The position numbers and the translations under genes were made by a program. A DNA stretch of 64,000 nucleotides from Isoetes taiwanensis (lineage: Eukaryota; Streptophyta; Lycopodiopsida; Isoetales; Isoetaceae). Positions 10,945 to 22,919 of this stretch are shown here, piece after piece. The stretch spans positions 3,460,494 to 3,524,493 of the forward strand of contig JAJEKV010000047.1 in assembly GCA_021234155.1 (NCBI GenBank), read 5' to 3'. The notes under the pieces were generated by a model. That model was given only the letters and a program-made list of their open reading frames with translations, searched no databases and had not been told where the DNA came from. Each line of letters starts with the position of its first letter. Within the stretch, counting starts at the first letter, position 1.

Positions 10945-12640
10945 CATCTAAAAATGGCATAATCTTAGGCATAGGCAAAAATTTAGGCCACCTATTGTCT
11001 CCATATGTTTAACCCAATCCCGGGCACACCAAAAATAAAAACATAAAAGGCATCTCAGTAGTCCTATGTTATTTTGTCAAAATATCATTCACTCCCTAAC
11101 AATTTTCATGTCATCTACAGGCCTCGAAATTCTTAGAGGCCGCCATGACACTTTTCTAAATCTTCCTTCTATTTATTGTTGGAACCATTTCAGCTTTATA
11201 GGCCAAATCTGACAGCAATGAATAAGAACAAAACTTTTGCTATGCATTGTTTGTGGTGTAATTTTGCATTCGAATCAAGAAGAGGAACCTTACATTGCCA
11301 TGCACGCTAACTTGGCAAAAGGGTTGCTCGTTTTGGCAAATGGATTGCTTGTTATATTTGCTGCATTTGTCAAACTTTACTGATTTTTGGAGTCTCCATC
11401 CACGTATTGTAAACTATATGTCCCTTTGATTAGCGTCCCTTTGTTTAGGGCAATGTGCGTCGTGGAGCTCCCTTCTATTTACTTGCATTCCTGCGGAAGA
11501 TTTGTGAGCAGACCCTGTCTCTGCAGGCACTTTATGCACCTCCTCTTAGGAGATTCGTGGTGATGGTCCTGTCAGAGGATTAGCCCTAGTCTATGCCAGA
11601 CCATCATGGTTGCTGCATTTGCACTCTGTATACTGTTCAAGACAGCTCCATAATTTCTCTGCTGCATCCTTTCCTGAAAAGATTCACAAGCAGTTATAGA
11701 CCAGGAATGGATACAGGTGGGAGAATCAAATGAAATGTAATTCTGAAGTAATTTCTTCTTGATTCACCTCAAGGACTCCATTGAGACGTTCAACCAACAC
11801 TGAAAGATACATTGCATTGACAAGCCTAATAGCCCCTTCTAATGATTTATGAAGCGAGAGCGATATAGCTAGCTCCACCATAAGTTTCTCTCATGCAAAC
11901 AAAATTAAAGTTGGCAAAAAGTGCATGGACTCAAAAACACCTTTGCATGCTACTGCCATAAGGCGTAAAGGTCATGGTCAAGCTTAGCCTTCACTTCTCA
12001 CCCGCTTTATCAACTTCTTGTTATTCATCAACAACCTCGTCGGCAGTGTGTGACAAGTTCCCAGGAACAATTGTTTTTTTCCCGTACAAAACTCAATTTT
12101 TCCGGAATAATTTTTTTTTAAAGGATATACGGTCGGAACAAATTTTCATGTATAAGGATATAGTCCTATTATTATTAAAGCCGAGGGAAACAATCCTGTA
12201 CAAATATTCATTCAGAAGGATTTACTAGTTTCGTTCGTATATTAGAATATTCTAACATCCCCTTTTATTTTTATTAGGTAACTACTAACTAGTATTTTTA
12301 CTTTTATTAGGTAACGTGCAATTTTAATTTTCTTTTGCCAAGATCTGTGCCGAGCACTGCCGGCTGTTTTGATGAGCGGCAACGGGCCGCTTTGATGAAG
12401 CCGCAACAAAAGCAGGATGAGCGGGAAACCAGAAATGCTACTCCGTTTGCTAATTTCGTTTTTGGAACTGGATGCTGCATTGCTAATTTCGCTGGAGACA
12501 GGAACAGGAATAGGGTCTTTGAGAAAAGCCACAGCCACAGGGTAGATTCTGGTAACAAGATCTTAGTCTTTGATAATCTTCTGCATGCTCCACATTTACT
12601 GTTTACATGCAGATTTAAGATCATCCTAATCTGGTTTTCG
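10945..12640. other. Non-coding stretch upstream of the hAT transposase
   Basis: No gene is supported. The last 300 bases have an open plus-strand frame that runs into the transposase frame; this may be 5' UTR or additional N-terminal coding. No clear TIR or 8-bp duplication was found for the transposon itself. Confidence 0.4.
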
Positions 12641-12649
12641 ATTAAGAAA

Positions 12650-15017
12650 ATGCCTCGTGTTCATGTCTGGCAAAAAAAACGTACTGAAGAAGCAATTCGG
12701 AAGGACAAGCAAGGCAGATTGGAAGGATGGGTGAAAAGGGCTAGAGTAGAGGAGCATGTCTCTGAAGTGCATCATCCTGTAGATGATATTGATCCTGAGA
12801 ATATAGGAGAGAATGAAGCAGAACCAGATAGAATTGAGCTTGCAAAGAAGAAATGGCAACCTAGCTGGAAAGATAAATGGGATTGGTTAGAGTTCGATGA
12901 CAAGATTGGTAGAGTTTACTGCAGTATTTGTAAAGCCGATGGAGGGAACAACTCAACTTTTGGGAAAGATGGCAGTATGAATCTTAGAACCTCAGCATTT
13001 ATAGCACATGCCAAGTCCACTGATCACAAACACTCTTCTTTTGTTGCTGCTGGAGGTCGGCAATCTCTCCAGGTAACATGAAGGAATATTGATTGATATA
13101 TATATTTCATGATTTAATGGTATATTTGCTTTGATCAGATGGTGCGCGAGAAGACATTAGCTAGACTAGATAATGGTCTGATCGTCCTCTTTCGCACAGC
13201 ATATTTTGTTGCAAAGGGGTTAGCTCCTTTCAGACGTTTTCCAGAAGTCATCCATTTGCAGAGGTTGAATGGGTTGCGCTTGCCCAAACAATACAATTCC
13301 AGTAAAGCTTGTGGAAGATTCATCAAGTATCTCAGCCAAGCAATTGCAGAAGAAGTAGTAGCCAAAGTCAAAGCAAGTCCATTTTTCGGCATTATGATTG
13401 ACGAGTCTACAGACTTAAGGTATTATGTATTTGAATTCCTCCCTGACTTGAATGCTAATTGCTGCCTTTTTTTTTACAGTTCTACAAAGCATCTAATTAT
13501 ATATGCAACTTATGTAGAGCATCAAAAGGCACGAGTAACTTATCTTGGCTTGGTACCTATAGTAGAAGGAGGTGCTGCAACTATACAAAGTGTTCTTGTT
13601 GACAAGCTGAAGTCCATGGGATTGGATATGAAGAAATGGATGGCATTCGGCAGTGATGGTGCATCTGTAATGGTGGGTTCTAGATCAGGTGTTGCTAGCC
13701 GACTTAAAGATGTGAATCCCTTCATCACTTCCATCCATTGTCTTGCTCATCGCACACAACTTGCCATTGAGGATGCATCACATTGTAGCGAGTGCAAGCA
13801 AACTAGCAAACTTCTTGATGATATTGTCAACAAGGTGGCAAGCTACTTCAGCAAAAGTCCTAAAAGACAAGATGCCCTCAAACAGGTGCAAGAAGAACTT
13901 GACTATGGTATTCTCAAAGTTCTTAAGTATCAAGAAACACGGTGGCTGAGTAGGTATGGGGCAGTAACGGCACTTTGTACAAGCTTAGAACCGGTACTGC
14001 AAGTTTTGCAAAAGGGGCAACCGGATCTTTTTGAGGTTCTAAGATCATTCAAAGTTATTTATCTCCTTCACTTTCTTGGAGATATTTTAGAACACTTAAA
14101 GAAGCTGAGCCTAGAATTTCAGAAATCCACAATAGATATCACACTTGTTGGCAGTTTGGCTCGAGCAACTATTTCTGATATCAAGGTGGACTACTTGGAG
14201 GAGAAGGTAGACTTGAATGGGAATCTGACAGATAGCCGGGGGTATCCAATCATTCCTGACCATGGTGTTTATGGAGGACCACTCTCGGCACTCAGAGCTG
14301 CTGTAAAAGGTAAGGAATATAGAGGAATTGAAATGGTTAGAGACTTTGATGGGCTGGACCTGTTAGAAGCATTAGAGATCTACAAAAATATGGAGAAGAT
14401 ACGGCCAAGGTAATCCATAATAATGTTTGCGGAAATTGCTTGTTTATATTATGTTTATAATAATGTTTGCTGAAATTGTTAGTTTATATTATGTGCAGGA
14501 AATTGCTGAGCAATATGGGAATGAAAAGGTAATTTCAGATGGTACAATCTTTGAACCAGTTATCCACAAAGAAGAGTTCGTCAAGGAATACCGTAAATGG
14601 AAGAACCAAGGCATTACTGAATGGGAAGGCATGAGCTTTATGAAATGTTGGGGAAATATCCATGCTGCTCCACATTGGGCTGCAAAGTATCCTCAATTGC
14701 TACAGATTGCTCTCATCGGCATGGTGCAATGTTGCAGCACAGCAGAATGTGAACGGGGCTTTAGCCAGCTCAATATCATGAAGACGAAATTTCGCAATGG
14801 CCTCAAAACAGAAACTATCAATGCATTATTGCTGATATGCATGGCTGGCCAGCCTATAGAAAGTTATGATTTTTCAAAGAGCATTCAATTATGGAAAGAA
14901 GATGCCAATTACAGGCATATGTTCACCTCAGGAATTGCTGGAGATATGTTAAGTGATGAAGAAGTACCTAAAGGAGAAGACAAGGAAGAACATGACGAAG
15001 ATTTAGATGAAATTTAA
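12650..15017 (+). CDS. hAT transposase (zinc-finger, DUF4371-like type), four exons
   Basis: Exons are inferred at 12650-13072, 13139-13419, 13480-14409 and 14499-15017, with GT-AG introns at 13073-13138, 13420-13479 and 14410-14498. The ATG at 12650 starts a basic N-terminus. A CSIC...H..H zinc finger (about 12920-13035) follows. The RNase H-like core has IMIDESTD (first catalytic Asp), a GSDGASVMVG segment (second Asp) and, after the alpha-helical insertion, AECERGFSQLN (Glu) in the C-terminal dimerisation region. Splicing out 13420-13479 restores the usual DESTDLSSTK reading. The third junction leaves a one-base frame mismatch, so a frameshift or a different splice site is likely. The C-terminus is acidic. 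It is nearly intact and may be recently active; the zf-plus-DUF4371 layout is shared with domesticated ZMYM6/ZNF862-like proteins. Confidence 0.85.
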
Positions 15018-15019
15018 CT

Positions 15020-16500
15020 TGCTTTGTTTTTATCAGTTTCATGTTTAAGTGTTTCAAATTTAAGTACAGTTTCCTTTCAAGTTCTATGTTGCAGGATATT
15101 TTCCTTTAATATATTTTGTTGACCAGGATGACTTCCGGTATAAAATTTAGTTTTCCTATGTGATGTATGGTTTGAAGGAAGTTTCACGGTACAATAAAAA
15201 TAGTTTGTCACACACTGCTCGTCGGCCTTAGCCTCTGCCTCAAAAGGGAAAAGATAAAGACAAGGATAAGGATAAGATAATGTTTCTGGGTAGCAGGTGC
15301 CAAACTTAAGCTAACTTTGGAACTTGAGACAGAAGCATGACATTCCCAAATGAACCATTTTCTAAGTCATATGCCTATAAGTCAGAATGTACTAAGACAC
15401 TCAACCAACTCGTGTTCCAAATAAGCTGTCCGGCCTTTATTCTAGAGGTTCACCAGCATGAACAACATCCAGCGGTGTATGTTGATCTATTCCAACCATC
15501 TGTCTCCTTTAGAATCCTACCTATTGTCCCCTTGGGCCTTGCATCTGAATGGTGCTGCTGTAATAACATTTGCGATCTCCTCCTTCTACCTTAAAAGCTC
15601 AAGTTGCATTTGCTATCCCAGCCTCAGCATTTCGTGTCTGATACTTAGCAACTGATTCACGCTAGAGACAATCGATGTTCTTGATGTTACATGCTAAATA
15701 CGCTCGGAGCTTCACAGAATTGAGTGCAGTAACACCAAGCAGGCATGCAAACATTGTACAAATTCATTCCACTGATCACAGGAATCATTCACGTCTCTTT
15801 AAAATCAAACAAATATTCATGCTTCCCCTCAAAGGCATTGTGTCCATGTAACACATAATGGTTTTGTGATGTTGTCAATAGTACGATGTCCTAATTCCAA
15901 CTTGTCTATCCTTGGTAACCTGCATGTAGACCAAAACATTAAATTAAATAAAGCACATTGCACAAGTCAAGAAGCACCTGATATGATATTACTTATTGAA
16001 ACTAGTCTACTGAATGGTGATTTTGCCTTGGTTGCCTGCACGGTGAAGGCCCCTAACTGCATAGTGATTTGTGTGCAATTTTCCAAGCTTGTATATTTTC
16101 AGTGACCGCTAAATATAGAGAGCAGACTAAACTCCAGAGACAATAGTCATAGTCCCCAAACCCCATCTCTTGGGGAACTAAGAGCCAATAGAATTAATAG
16201 CACCCAGGAACTCCCTTCCCAAGTTATCAGTTGAGTTCAAAATTCTGTTCTGTAAGATCTACGTTGATGTCCACCATAGCCACCATACCCACTAGGTATG
16301 GCAATCACTAGTCTTCAATTGACTAACAAACAAGCCGTCCAGAAGACCTAACAGTTTAAGTGCTAGAAATAATAAATAAACAAGGCGGCAAGGCAAAAGT
16401 AGAGTATATCAAATTGACCTTTTTGATAAGAATCTTGAGCAGTTCTTCATGCATGTCCTAAGACAAAACTGCTCAAACTGGTGGACGCGGAAAAATTCAT
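15020..16500. other. Non-coding stretch between hAT gene and aegerolysin gene
   Basis: No gene is supported. A short AAGGATAAGGATAAG-type simple repeat lies at about 15250-15280. Confidence 0.5.
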
Positions 16501-16520
16501 GTGGTATCTTTCTAATTACT

Positions 16521-16555
16521 AGCATGCATGCACAAGTGTTAGCATGCATGTGAAC
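16521..16555 (+). promoter_or_regulatory. Paired RY motifs (CATGCATG) upstream of aegerolysin
   Basis: Two GCATGCATG motifs lie about 100-130 bases upstream of the aegerolysin ATG. CATGCATG is the RY element recognised by plant B3-domain factors (established knowledge). Whether it regulates this gene is inference. Confidence 0.45.
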
Positions 16556-16596
16556 AGTATATCATTTTATTTTTGGGCACTTGAAGAATGGCAAGC

Positions 16597-16606
16597 TCTA
16601 TAAATA
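16597..16606 (+). promoter_or_regulatory. TATA box of the aegerolysin gene
   Basis: CTATAAATAC lies about 50 bases upstream of the ATG at 16654, the expected place for a plant core promoter with a short 5' UTR. Confidence 0.65.
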
Positions 16607-16653
16607 CGTGCATACTAGTCTAGTTACTTACTTAATTCTGATTCTGATCCACA

Positions 16654-17259
16654 ATGGCGCTCATGTCCAAGCTTGTAATGCTCCTCATTGTACTGGCCGC
16701 TCTGGTGCCAAGCTACAGAGCCGAATCCCTGGAAAAAGAAGGTAAGTCAACATCTGGCAAAGCATTTAGAATTGGAATGTTAGGCTAATGGATGAAATGA
16801 TGTTAAGATGCAGGGGAGGAGCCAGAACCGTTTGCGTATAAACAGTGGGTTGCGTTTCATATAACTTACTTGGGGCCTGGATCTGCAAGGGTGGTGAATG
16901 CAAGGCTGGATTGGGGAAAATGGTACGACTATCCACAGCAAGACAAGGAGCTGGGCACGGTGAACGGCGTGGAGATCAAAAGCGGCGGTCCTGCAGGCAC
17001 AGTAGCTGCCTCTGGCCGAGAAAACTCTCCCAGCGGCACCGAAGGCACCTTCGAGCTCTACTACGTCCAAGGCGCCAAGAAGCTTGTGGAGATTTATTTC
17101 GATTGCCCTTGGTCCGGCAAAAACAAGATCAGCAAGAAGACCTTCTCCGACGATGTCATCGTCGACATTTCTGACTGGTCTACATCCGGCCCTCTTGGCA
17201 ACATCAATCTTAAGATTGCTTACTTGGGCAGTCGCCTGCAGCAGGAATCTTCCTCTTAG
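16654..17259 (+). CDS. Secreted aegerolysin-family protein, two exons
   Basis: Exon 1 is 16654-16741 and exon 2 is 16814-17259, joined across a GT-AG intron of 72 bp; the product is 177 residues with a TAG stop. Residues 1 to about 23 form a signal peptide (hydrophobic core MLLIVLAALV, likely cleavage after Arg-Ala). The mature part of about 150 residues has the aegerolysin signature order: an AYKQWV start, an LDWGKWY strand, a GTEGTFELY segment, then DCPWSGKN and the final GPLGNINLKIAYLG strand. Aegerolysins (ostreolysin/pleurotolysin A, Asp-haemolysin) are beta-sandwich proteins that bind membrane lipids and often act with a MACPF pore-forming partner; no MACPF gene is in this window. The family is mainly fungal and bacterial and patchy in plants and insects, so horizontal gain followed by acquisition of an intron and signal peptide is a reasonable inference. 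A truncated duplicate lies at 1430-1563. Confidence 0.92.
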
Positions 17260-17494
17260 GTCTATGCTTGTATTCAGCCTATGCTGGTCTGTTTGGTTTT
17301 GTATAAGTTGCAGGAAAAATAGTCGCCTGCAGCAACAATCTTAATCTTCAAATAGGCATGTCTGATTTGTATCTGTTTTTGTATTTGTGCCCTCAAGTTT
17401 TATCTGCCTCGTCCACTTCCCGCCACACCTGCTCTCGTGGTGCCAAAATGCCACATTCATAATTTCCACAAAATTAATTTATTGCGGACACCCA

Positions 17495-17935
17495 CCCTAG
17501 AGCAGCCAAGGAGGATTCACTCAAGTGAATCCTCCTAGTGGCAGGTGTCAATTTATAGGTGTCAATTGCAGGTGTCAATTTATAGGCCTGCTGCATGCTT
17601 GTCTGTTGCATGTTTTAATTGCACTTTACCTGCTACATACAGAGCTTTTTAGGGTTAGGGTGATTTGATTGGAGGATTCCCTTGAGGATTCACTCAAGCG
17701 AATCCTCCTATGGCTTGGACTAGTTGCTCTAGTCAGTTTGGGGAGCCGAGGTGTCAATTTATAGGCCTGCTGCATGCTTGTCTGTTGCATGCTTTAATTG
17801 CACTTTACCTGCTACAGAGCTTTTTAGGGTGATTTGATTGGAGGATTCCCTTAAGCGAATCCTCAGGATTCACTCAAGCGAATCCTCCTATGGCTTGGAC
17901 TAGTTGCTCTAGTCAGTTTGGGGAGCCGATAGCAG
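17495..17935. repeat. Tandem foldback repeat with GGAGGATTC palindromes
   Basis: A 13-bp-arm palindrome, AGGAGGATTCACT then AGTGAATCCTCCT with a CA centre, sits at about 17508-17535. Related foldbacks occur at about 17680-17712 and 17843-17892. A 180-bp unit (TTATAGGCCTGCTGCATGC to GTTTGGGGAGCCGA) is present twice in tandem. The left border CTAGAGCAGCCAAGGAGG resembles the inverted right border of each unit, so this looks like a tandemly duplicated foldback MITE downstream of the aegerolysin gene. No target duplication was confirmed. Confidence 0.65.
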
Positions 17936-20039
17936 TGCTAGGACGATCTCCACTGTGTTGGTCCACAATCTCAACTAAATATTTTATGTGGATAGTGTAA
18001 TAAAACTTGCCTTGTTGAGACTAGAGGTTTTGCTACTCCTTGGTTTATAAACTTCCACAATTTTAGTTTGGTATTTGGAGTTCAGTGGTCTGGCCTAAGA
18101 TTTGACTGGTGTAGAAACCGTATAATTTAAGGGATTTGAGGAGCTTGTTGGCATTTAGATGTCTAATTTCTAATTTCAATCTGTTTGCAAGTTTATTGTT
18201 GCCATGGTTGGCAAATTTTCATCCTAAATTGTAGTTTCAGGCCAGTTTCTTTTTCCAGCATGGGTTCTCTATTTTTGCAGGTGCAGCGGAGCAGAGCAGG
18301 GGCAGCCGTCATTTCTAACGGGTTCTAACAGAGCAAGGGTCCTGTTATAGGGGGATCTCTACTGTAGGTCGTGCCTGCAGCGCCCACAAAATTTTTGTGC
18401 TCTTATTATTCAGAAATAAGCCTCACGTGAAGGCGGATCTGCCTCAGCGGCAGCGTGGAACTGATCATTTCTGAGCTTTTTTTGGCATACCTGCGGCTTT
18501 TTTTTATGCTTTTCTTTACCAGACTTGTTCAATCCGGCGGTGATATATCATGATTTGTGTTGCAGAATGCAGATATCTAAGCAGTCTATTCTACTGTGAT
18601 TAATTATCACCCTCTGAGCCCTGATTACTACGGCGAAATGGGGGGCTCATGAGCTCATTATTGCAGCTCTAACGGCGGGTCGCCTTGATTCTTTTTCTCA
18701 GCTTTTGGCAGGTTAAATCCGTTTGCTCTGCTGCTTTGAATTGCCCAACAACTAGCTTGTGTTTGTCACTTTCAAACTAGAGAATTTGGTTCCAGATTTA
18801 TATAGCACGACCAAACCCTGCGATAGCCGGATTTGGGGTTTCTTAGGTCCGATTGAGGGGATTTGTTGCTTTCTTGTATCTCACAGAAATCTTGGCCCTT
18901 CTGGTTTTGCTCCCTTGAATCGTCTATGGCGACATCCCGACATGGCAGTACCTAGATGCAATGTGTAGGGTTGTTGTGAGGACGTGTGGGCCTGGAGGTT
19001 TGAATCCTCCATGCCCTCTTATGTGATTAGCACGGAAAAACAGGTCGCCTTAGACAAATGGCATAGAGTATTCGGCTGTTGATTTCTTCAAATATTAATC
19101 CATATGCTTTAAAGCCATGGTCATGTACAGAGGGTTTGATGTAAATGTCATAGTCGTATCCAAAGGTTGTGAATTTAATGGATGGCAAAATTACATGTTG
19201 GATGTTTGAAATCTACCTTAGGAAGTGGCAAAGTATTTTTTTGGGAAAAAGATTTGGTATGATGCCATTGATTTGGTATGATGCTCGGGATATACTGAAG
19301 ATCAATGGTTGATATTCAACCTTAAAAACAAAACCCATAAACCCTTGAAATAGAGTTTATTAATCTATTGATAATATCATGGACGTGTTTTTAAGTAAGC
19401 TTTCGAATAGTTCTTTGTTAGCTTGTAGAAAAGAAAGTCTACCACACCTGCCATTTGCTCCACATAGAAAGCTCCACATAGAAATTGCTCCACATAGAAA
19501 TGAGCCACTTGCTCTTCATAGAAATGAAGATCAACTTTTAGAAGAGAAATCGAATGGAAAGACATGAGCAAAAATTAAATATCGCAATTGCTTCTTGATA
19601 TTGTTGTCTAATTTGTTTACCACCTATGGTAATTAGCTTAGTATATTGAGAACTTGTAAAATTTAGTAGAGAATGGTGTGAATACAGTTATGCAGTTTCG
19701 CCATATATTGCAAAGTTCTATAATACCATTGCATTCTTCTTGCAATGGTCTAATCAACTGAATAAAACAAAATAACTGCCAGTGAATCTGGTCTTGTGAG
19801 TTTTATATGGTGATTTTTGTATCGCTGCATCATTGTATGGGATCAACTACCATAATTGGATCATTGAACAAATTATAGCTTTAAAAAAGCCCTAGAATGG
19901 GAACATGATATGCAATATTTAACTCCCATCAACATTCTACTTTATTATACTTATATGCATCTCTCTGCATCTCAATACCCATTTTGGTATTGGAATATAT
20001 AATTGGGACGAGAAAGTAGACTCAGACCACCAGCTTCTT
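17936..20039. other. Non-coding stretch
   Basis: I see no supported gene. The dispersed repeat related to 1147-1245 lies at 19395-19550, with three tandem CTCCACATAGAAA-type units. A TTTGAAT loop closed by GGAGG/CCTCC near 19000 looks like a tRNA T-arm, but no acceptor or anticodon arm accompanies it. Confidence 0.5.
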
Positions 20040-20381
20040 TTCTTGCATGTGGATTGGCAGGCTGCTCCTGCGTCCATGGCCTCAACACCTCGTGTGCCCC
20101 AGCTGTGCTTGGACTATGACCGTGCAAAGACCTATGCCTAGATGGTTGAGCATGACCTGGAAGGGATACTGCAACTCCCTACACTGCAGCAACAGACTGC
20201 CCAGTTGACTAAGTTGCTTCTGATGGCCATTGACAGATGCTTTGGGAGAGACCGCTCACAGAAGCCCTTGGGAGCTACCACCGTCCCCCGCAACCGGTGA
20301 TTTGATGAGGAATATAGGGAATCCAAACACTGGCTCTGACAAGTCACTGATCCCACCTTGCATCCATATGCCATCAGCAAA
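20040..20381 (+). pseudogene. LINE polyprotein, 5' part, cut by the Ty3 insertion
   Basis: The plus frame reads as a LINE connector region between endonuclease and reverse transcriptase (for example FDEEYRESKHW...LHPYAISK), with in-frame stops at several codons. The reading resumes at 41865 (KYRSFLKAKKARYLAEH) exactly across the TSD-flanked Ty3 element, which shows that the two pieces were one LINE before insertion. The 5' limit is not clear. Confidence 0.7.
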
Positions 20382-20690
20382 TATGACGCTCCTTGCGCTA
20401 TATACGACAGCCCGCCGTATACATCGAAGGACCTTCCCCATCCAACGGAACCCATCGTATGGGCCCTCTGTCTAACTCGCGTCTGGGATCCAGACGATCG
20501 AGTAGAGGACACCAGAGGTCCCTATGTCAGCGGAAGCAAAATATAGAACATAAGCACTAGCAACAATAACAACAAACTACCTCGAAGGGTAGTGATAATC
20601 GATCTAACCATGTCATCAAATACAACAATACACTGAATGCATCAAATACATCAAATAGAGGCTCCTATCCAGGGCTCAGACTCAAAGCCA
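20382..20690 (-). mobile_element. Ty3 element 1: truncated 3' LTR
   Basis: This segment matches the 5' LTR start at 29162-29501, apart from a 27-bp gap. The terminal TG has mutated (TATGACGCTCC here, TGTGACGCTCC in the other copy). It directly follows the target duplication GCAAA (20377-20381). Only about 309 of the 1.55 kb LTR remain; the rest, with the polypurine tract, RNase H and integrase, is deleted. Confidence 0.85.
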
Positions 20691-21065
20691 AAACTTCAGA
20701 TTCAAAAAAAAAAATCGATTTTTTTTTTAGATTTTTCGGCGTAGGAAACCTTAGTTCTTCGCCAAAATTCAAAAAAGAAAAAAAAAATCGAAATTTTTTT
20801 TTCTGTTATTTCGCTTACGTTTTTGACCCTCGCCTGGTGTGCCACATGGAATTGTACCATCGCGTGTTTAAACCGCTAAAAAAAAAAAAAAAAAAAAGGT
20901 TTTTTTTTGCTTGCGAAAAAAGTTTTTGGCGCTTAAATCCAAGGTTTTTTCGAAATTTTTCGGCGGGGATATTTTTTAGACGTATTTTTGACGTATTAAA
21001 CGTCAAAATTGTGTCGTATCTTTTGAAAAATACGTATTACGTATAAAACGTATACAGTATTGAAC
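20691..21065. other. Homopolymer-rich filler at the Ty3 element 1 deletion
   Basis: The stretch is made of long T and A runs with short self-complementary pieces and repeated ACGTATT-type motifs. It sits exactly where LTR, integrase and RNase H should be. It looks like filler DNA or part of another insertion; I cannot assign it. Confidence 0.4.
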
Positions 21066-21074
21066 CTATCCCTG

Positions 21075-22354
21075 ATTTGCATCAGTTCTACTAGCTTGTC
21101 CTTGTTTGGATCTGGTAGGGTGAGCACTGGTGCTGTTGTTAAGGCTTCTTTGAGCTTTTCGAATGAAGCTTAAACATTCTCTAGCCAATGTGCCCCCCAA
21201 TCGTTTACCTTTTTATTCTTAGTAAGGTCCGATAAAGGGGATGCCCACTTAGCGAAGTCCTTTACAAATTTGCGGTAGTAACCTGCTAAGCCAAGAAAAC
21301 TTCTTACTTCCGTGACATTCTTTGGTGCTGGCCAATCCACTATGGCTTCTATTTTTACTGGGTCCATTGAGATTCCCTCTGTTGTGACCACATGTCCCAA
21401 GTATTCCACTCTACTTGTTGCAAAGTGACGTTTGGAAAGTTTAGCGTACAAACGATGCCGTCTTAGCTTTTCTAATACCCTCCTCAAATGTACGACATGT
21501 TCTTCCATAGACTTGCTATAAATTAAAATGTCATCGAAAAATATGATGATAAATTCATCTAGGAAGTCCCTAAAGATATCATTCATCAGGCGCATAAACG
21601 TTGCTGGAGCATTTGATAGACCAAAAGGCATGACTGTGAACTCATAATGCCCGTACCGCGTTCTGAAGGCAGTCTTATGGATATCCTCCTCCTTACTTAT
21701 TTGGTGATAACCAGGCCTTAAATCAATCTTTGAAAAGAGCTTTGCTCCTTGGAGCTGGTCCATTAGATCATCCGCTCTTGGTAATGCATATTTGTTCTTT
21801 ATCGTTTACTTGTTGAGCTGACGATAATCAATGCATATTCGTAGACTTCTATCTTTCTTCTTGACGAAGAGGATGGGTGCACTAAAAGGTGATACACTTG
21901 GCCTAATAAACCCAAGCTCTAATAATTCTTGCAGTTGCTTTTTGAGCTCAGCTAGCTCAGGTGTGCTCATCCTATAGGGGGCTTTGCTAATTGGTTTTGC
22001 ATCTGGTGCAAGAGTGATTTCACATTCGACACCTCTATAAGACGGTAATTCGCGGATTTCATCCGGAAATAGGTCATGAAATTCTTTAATTAACTTGCCA
22101 ATTGCCCTAGGTAATTGTTTCAAATTTGCATCCTCCTTCTTATTCTTTTCGTTTGGGTCTATGGCTTCTAGCCTAAGGATATAATCAACCTCATCCTTGG
22201 AGATGCATTTACGCAATTGCTTTAATGACATGCACTGCATTATTGAGAAAATTTTCTTACCTTTGACCAAAAAACGTTTGCCATTAGGTGCCATGATTGA
22301 TATCTTATGTTTATCACAATCGATCACTGCTTTAGCTGGCTTTAAGAATTTCAT
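21075..22354 (-). pseudogene. Ty3 element 1 reverse transcriptase and start of RNase H
   Basis: The frame holds the classical Ty3 order: [18 protein letters not shown], a CIDYRQLNK segment, [26 protein letters not shown], the catalytic FFDDILIYS box (YxDD variant with Phe), [10 protein letters not shown] and [16 protein letters not shown] stop splits it just after YRQLNK near 21805, and another stop lies near 21170. The sequence ends near 21075 in the connection to RNase H. RNase H and integrase are missing. The family is a plant Ty3 element, and no chromodomain region survives to refine the lineage. Confidence 0.92.
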
Positions 22355-22419
22355 GCCGAGTATGAGATCATATTTTCTAATACCATGACTTCAGCCCCCA
22401 TGTTCAAATTTTCCCCGCT

Positions 22420-22800
22420 CAATGTTATCTCAAAGTTCTCTTTTTCCTGCCATGCTCACTGGTCTGGGCTTAGACTTGAGGATCTTTGTTTTGAGTAGCG
22501 CTGCTATCCTAGGAGATGCGAAGTTCTGGGAGCTTCCTGTGTCTATTAGGACTCGAAAAGGTTTATCACTTATAATGCCCTCTGCTGAAATGACAGTGGA
22601 CTGACTCTCCACATTTTCGGTTTCTATGGCTGCACAAATTCTACACTCACCTTCGATGAAATCTTGGGCCTCCTCCTCGTCGACGTCAATGTCTATTGGG
22701 GAATCCCATCCTTCAAGATCTGCCATAGCTACTTGCATGACAAAAGGACACTCGTGAGTGCGATGTCCTGGTTGAAAACACCTGAAGTACAACTTTTTCT
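22420..22800 (-). pseudogene. Ty3 element 1 zinc knuckle and aspartic protease
   Basis: The frame has a CCHC-like knuckle, FRCFQPGHRTHEC, in which the first Cys has become Tyr. About 70 residues later is a protease active site, VLIDTGSSQNF. The protease is followed by sequence leading to reverse transcriptase. The missing Cys would impair RNA binding if the frame were used. Confidence 0.85.
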
Positions 22801-22919
22801 TTATACATTCGTCCCTTTTTTACTTAGGTATGATGTTCAGAAATTGCTTCACAGACTTTCCCGCCGAGGAACCTGCTGTATAAGGTTCCTTAAAGGGTGT
22901 CTTTTTGTCATTTTTACCC

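Noticed and set aside
18985..19045. tRNA gene suggested by a GGAGG-TTTGAAT-CCTCC arm
   Set aside because: No matching acceptor stem, D-arm or anticodon arm could be placed at tRNA spacing.
20837..21046. ORFs in the A/T-run region
   Set aside because: They are translations of homopolymer runs (poly-Lys/poly-Phe) in filler DNA.
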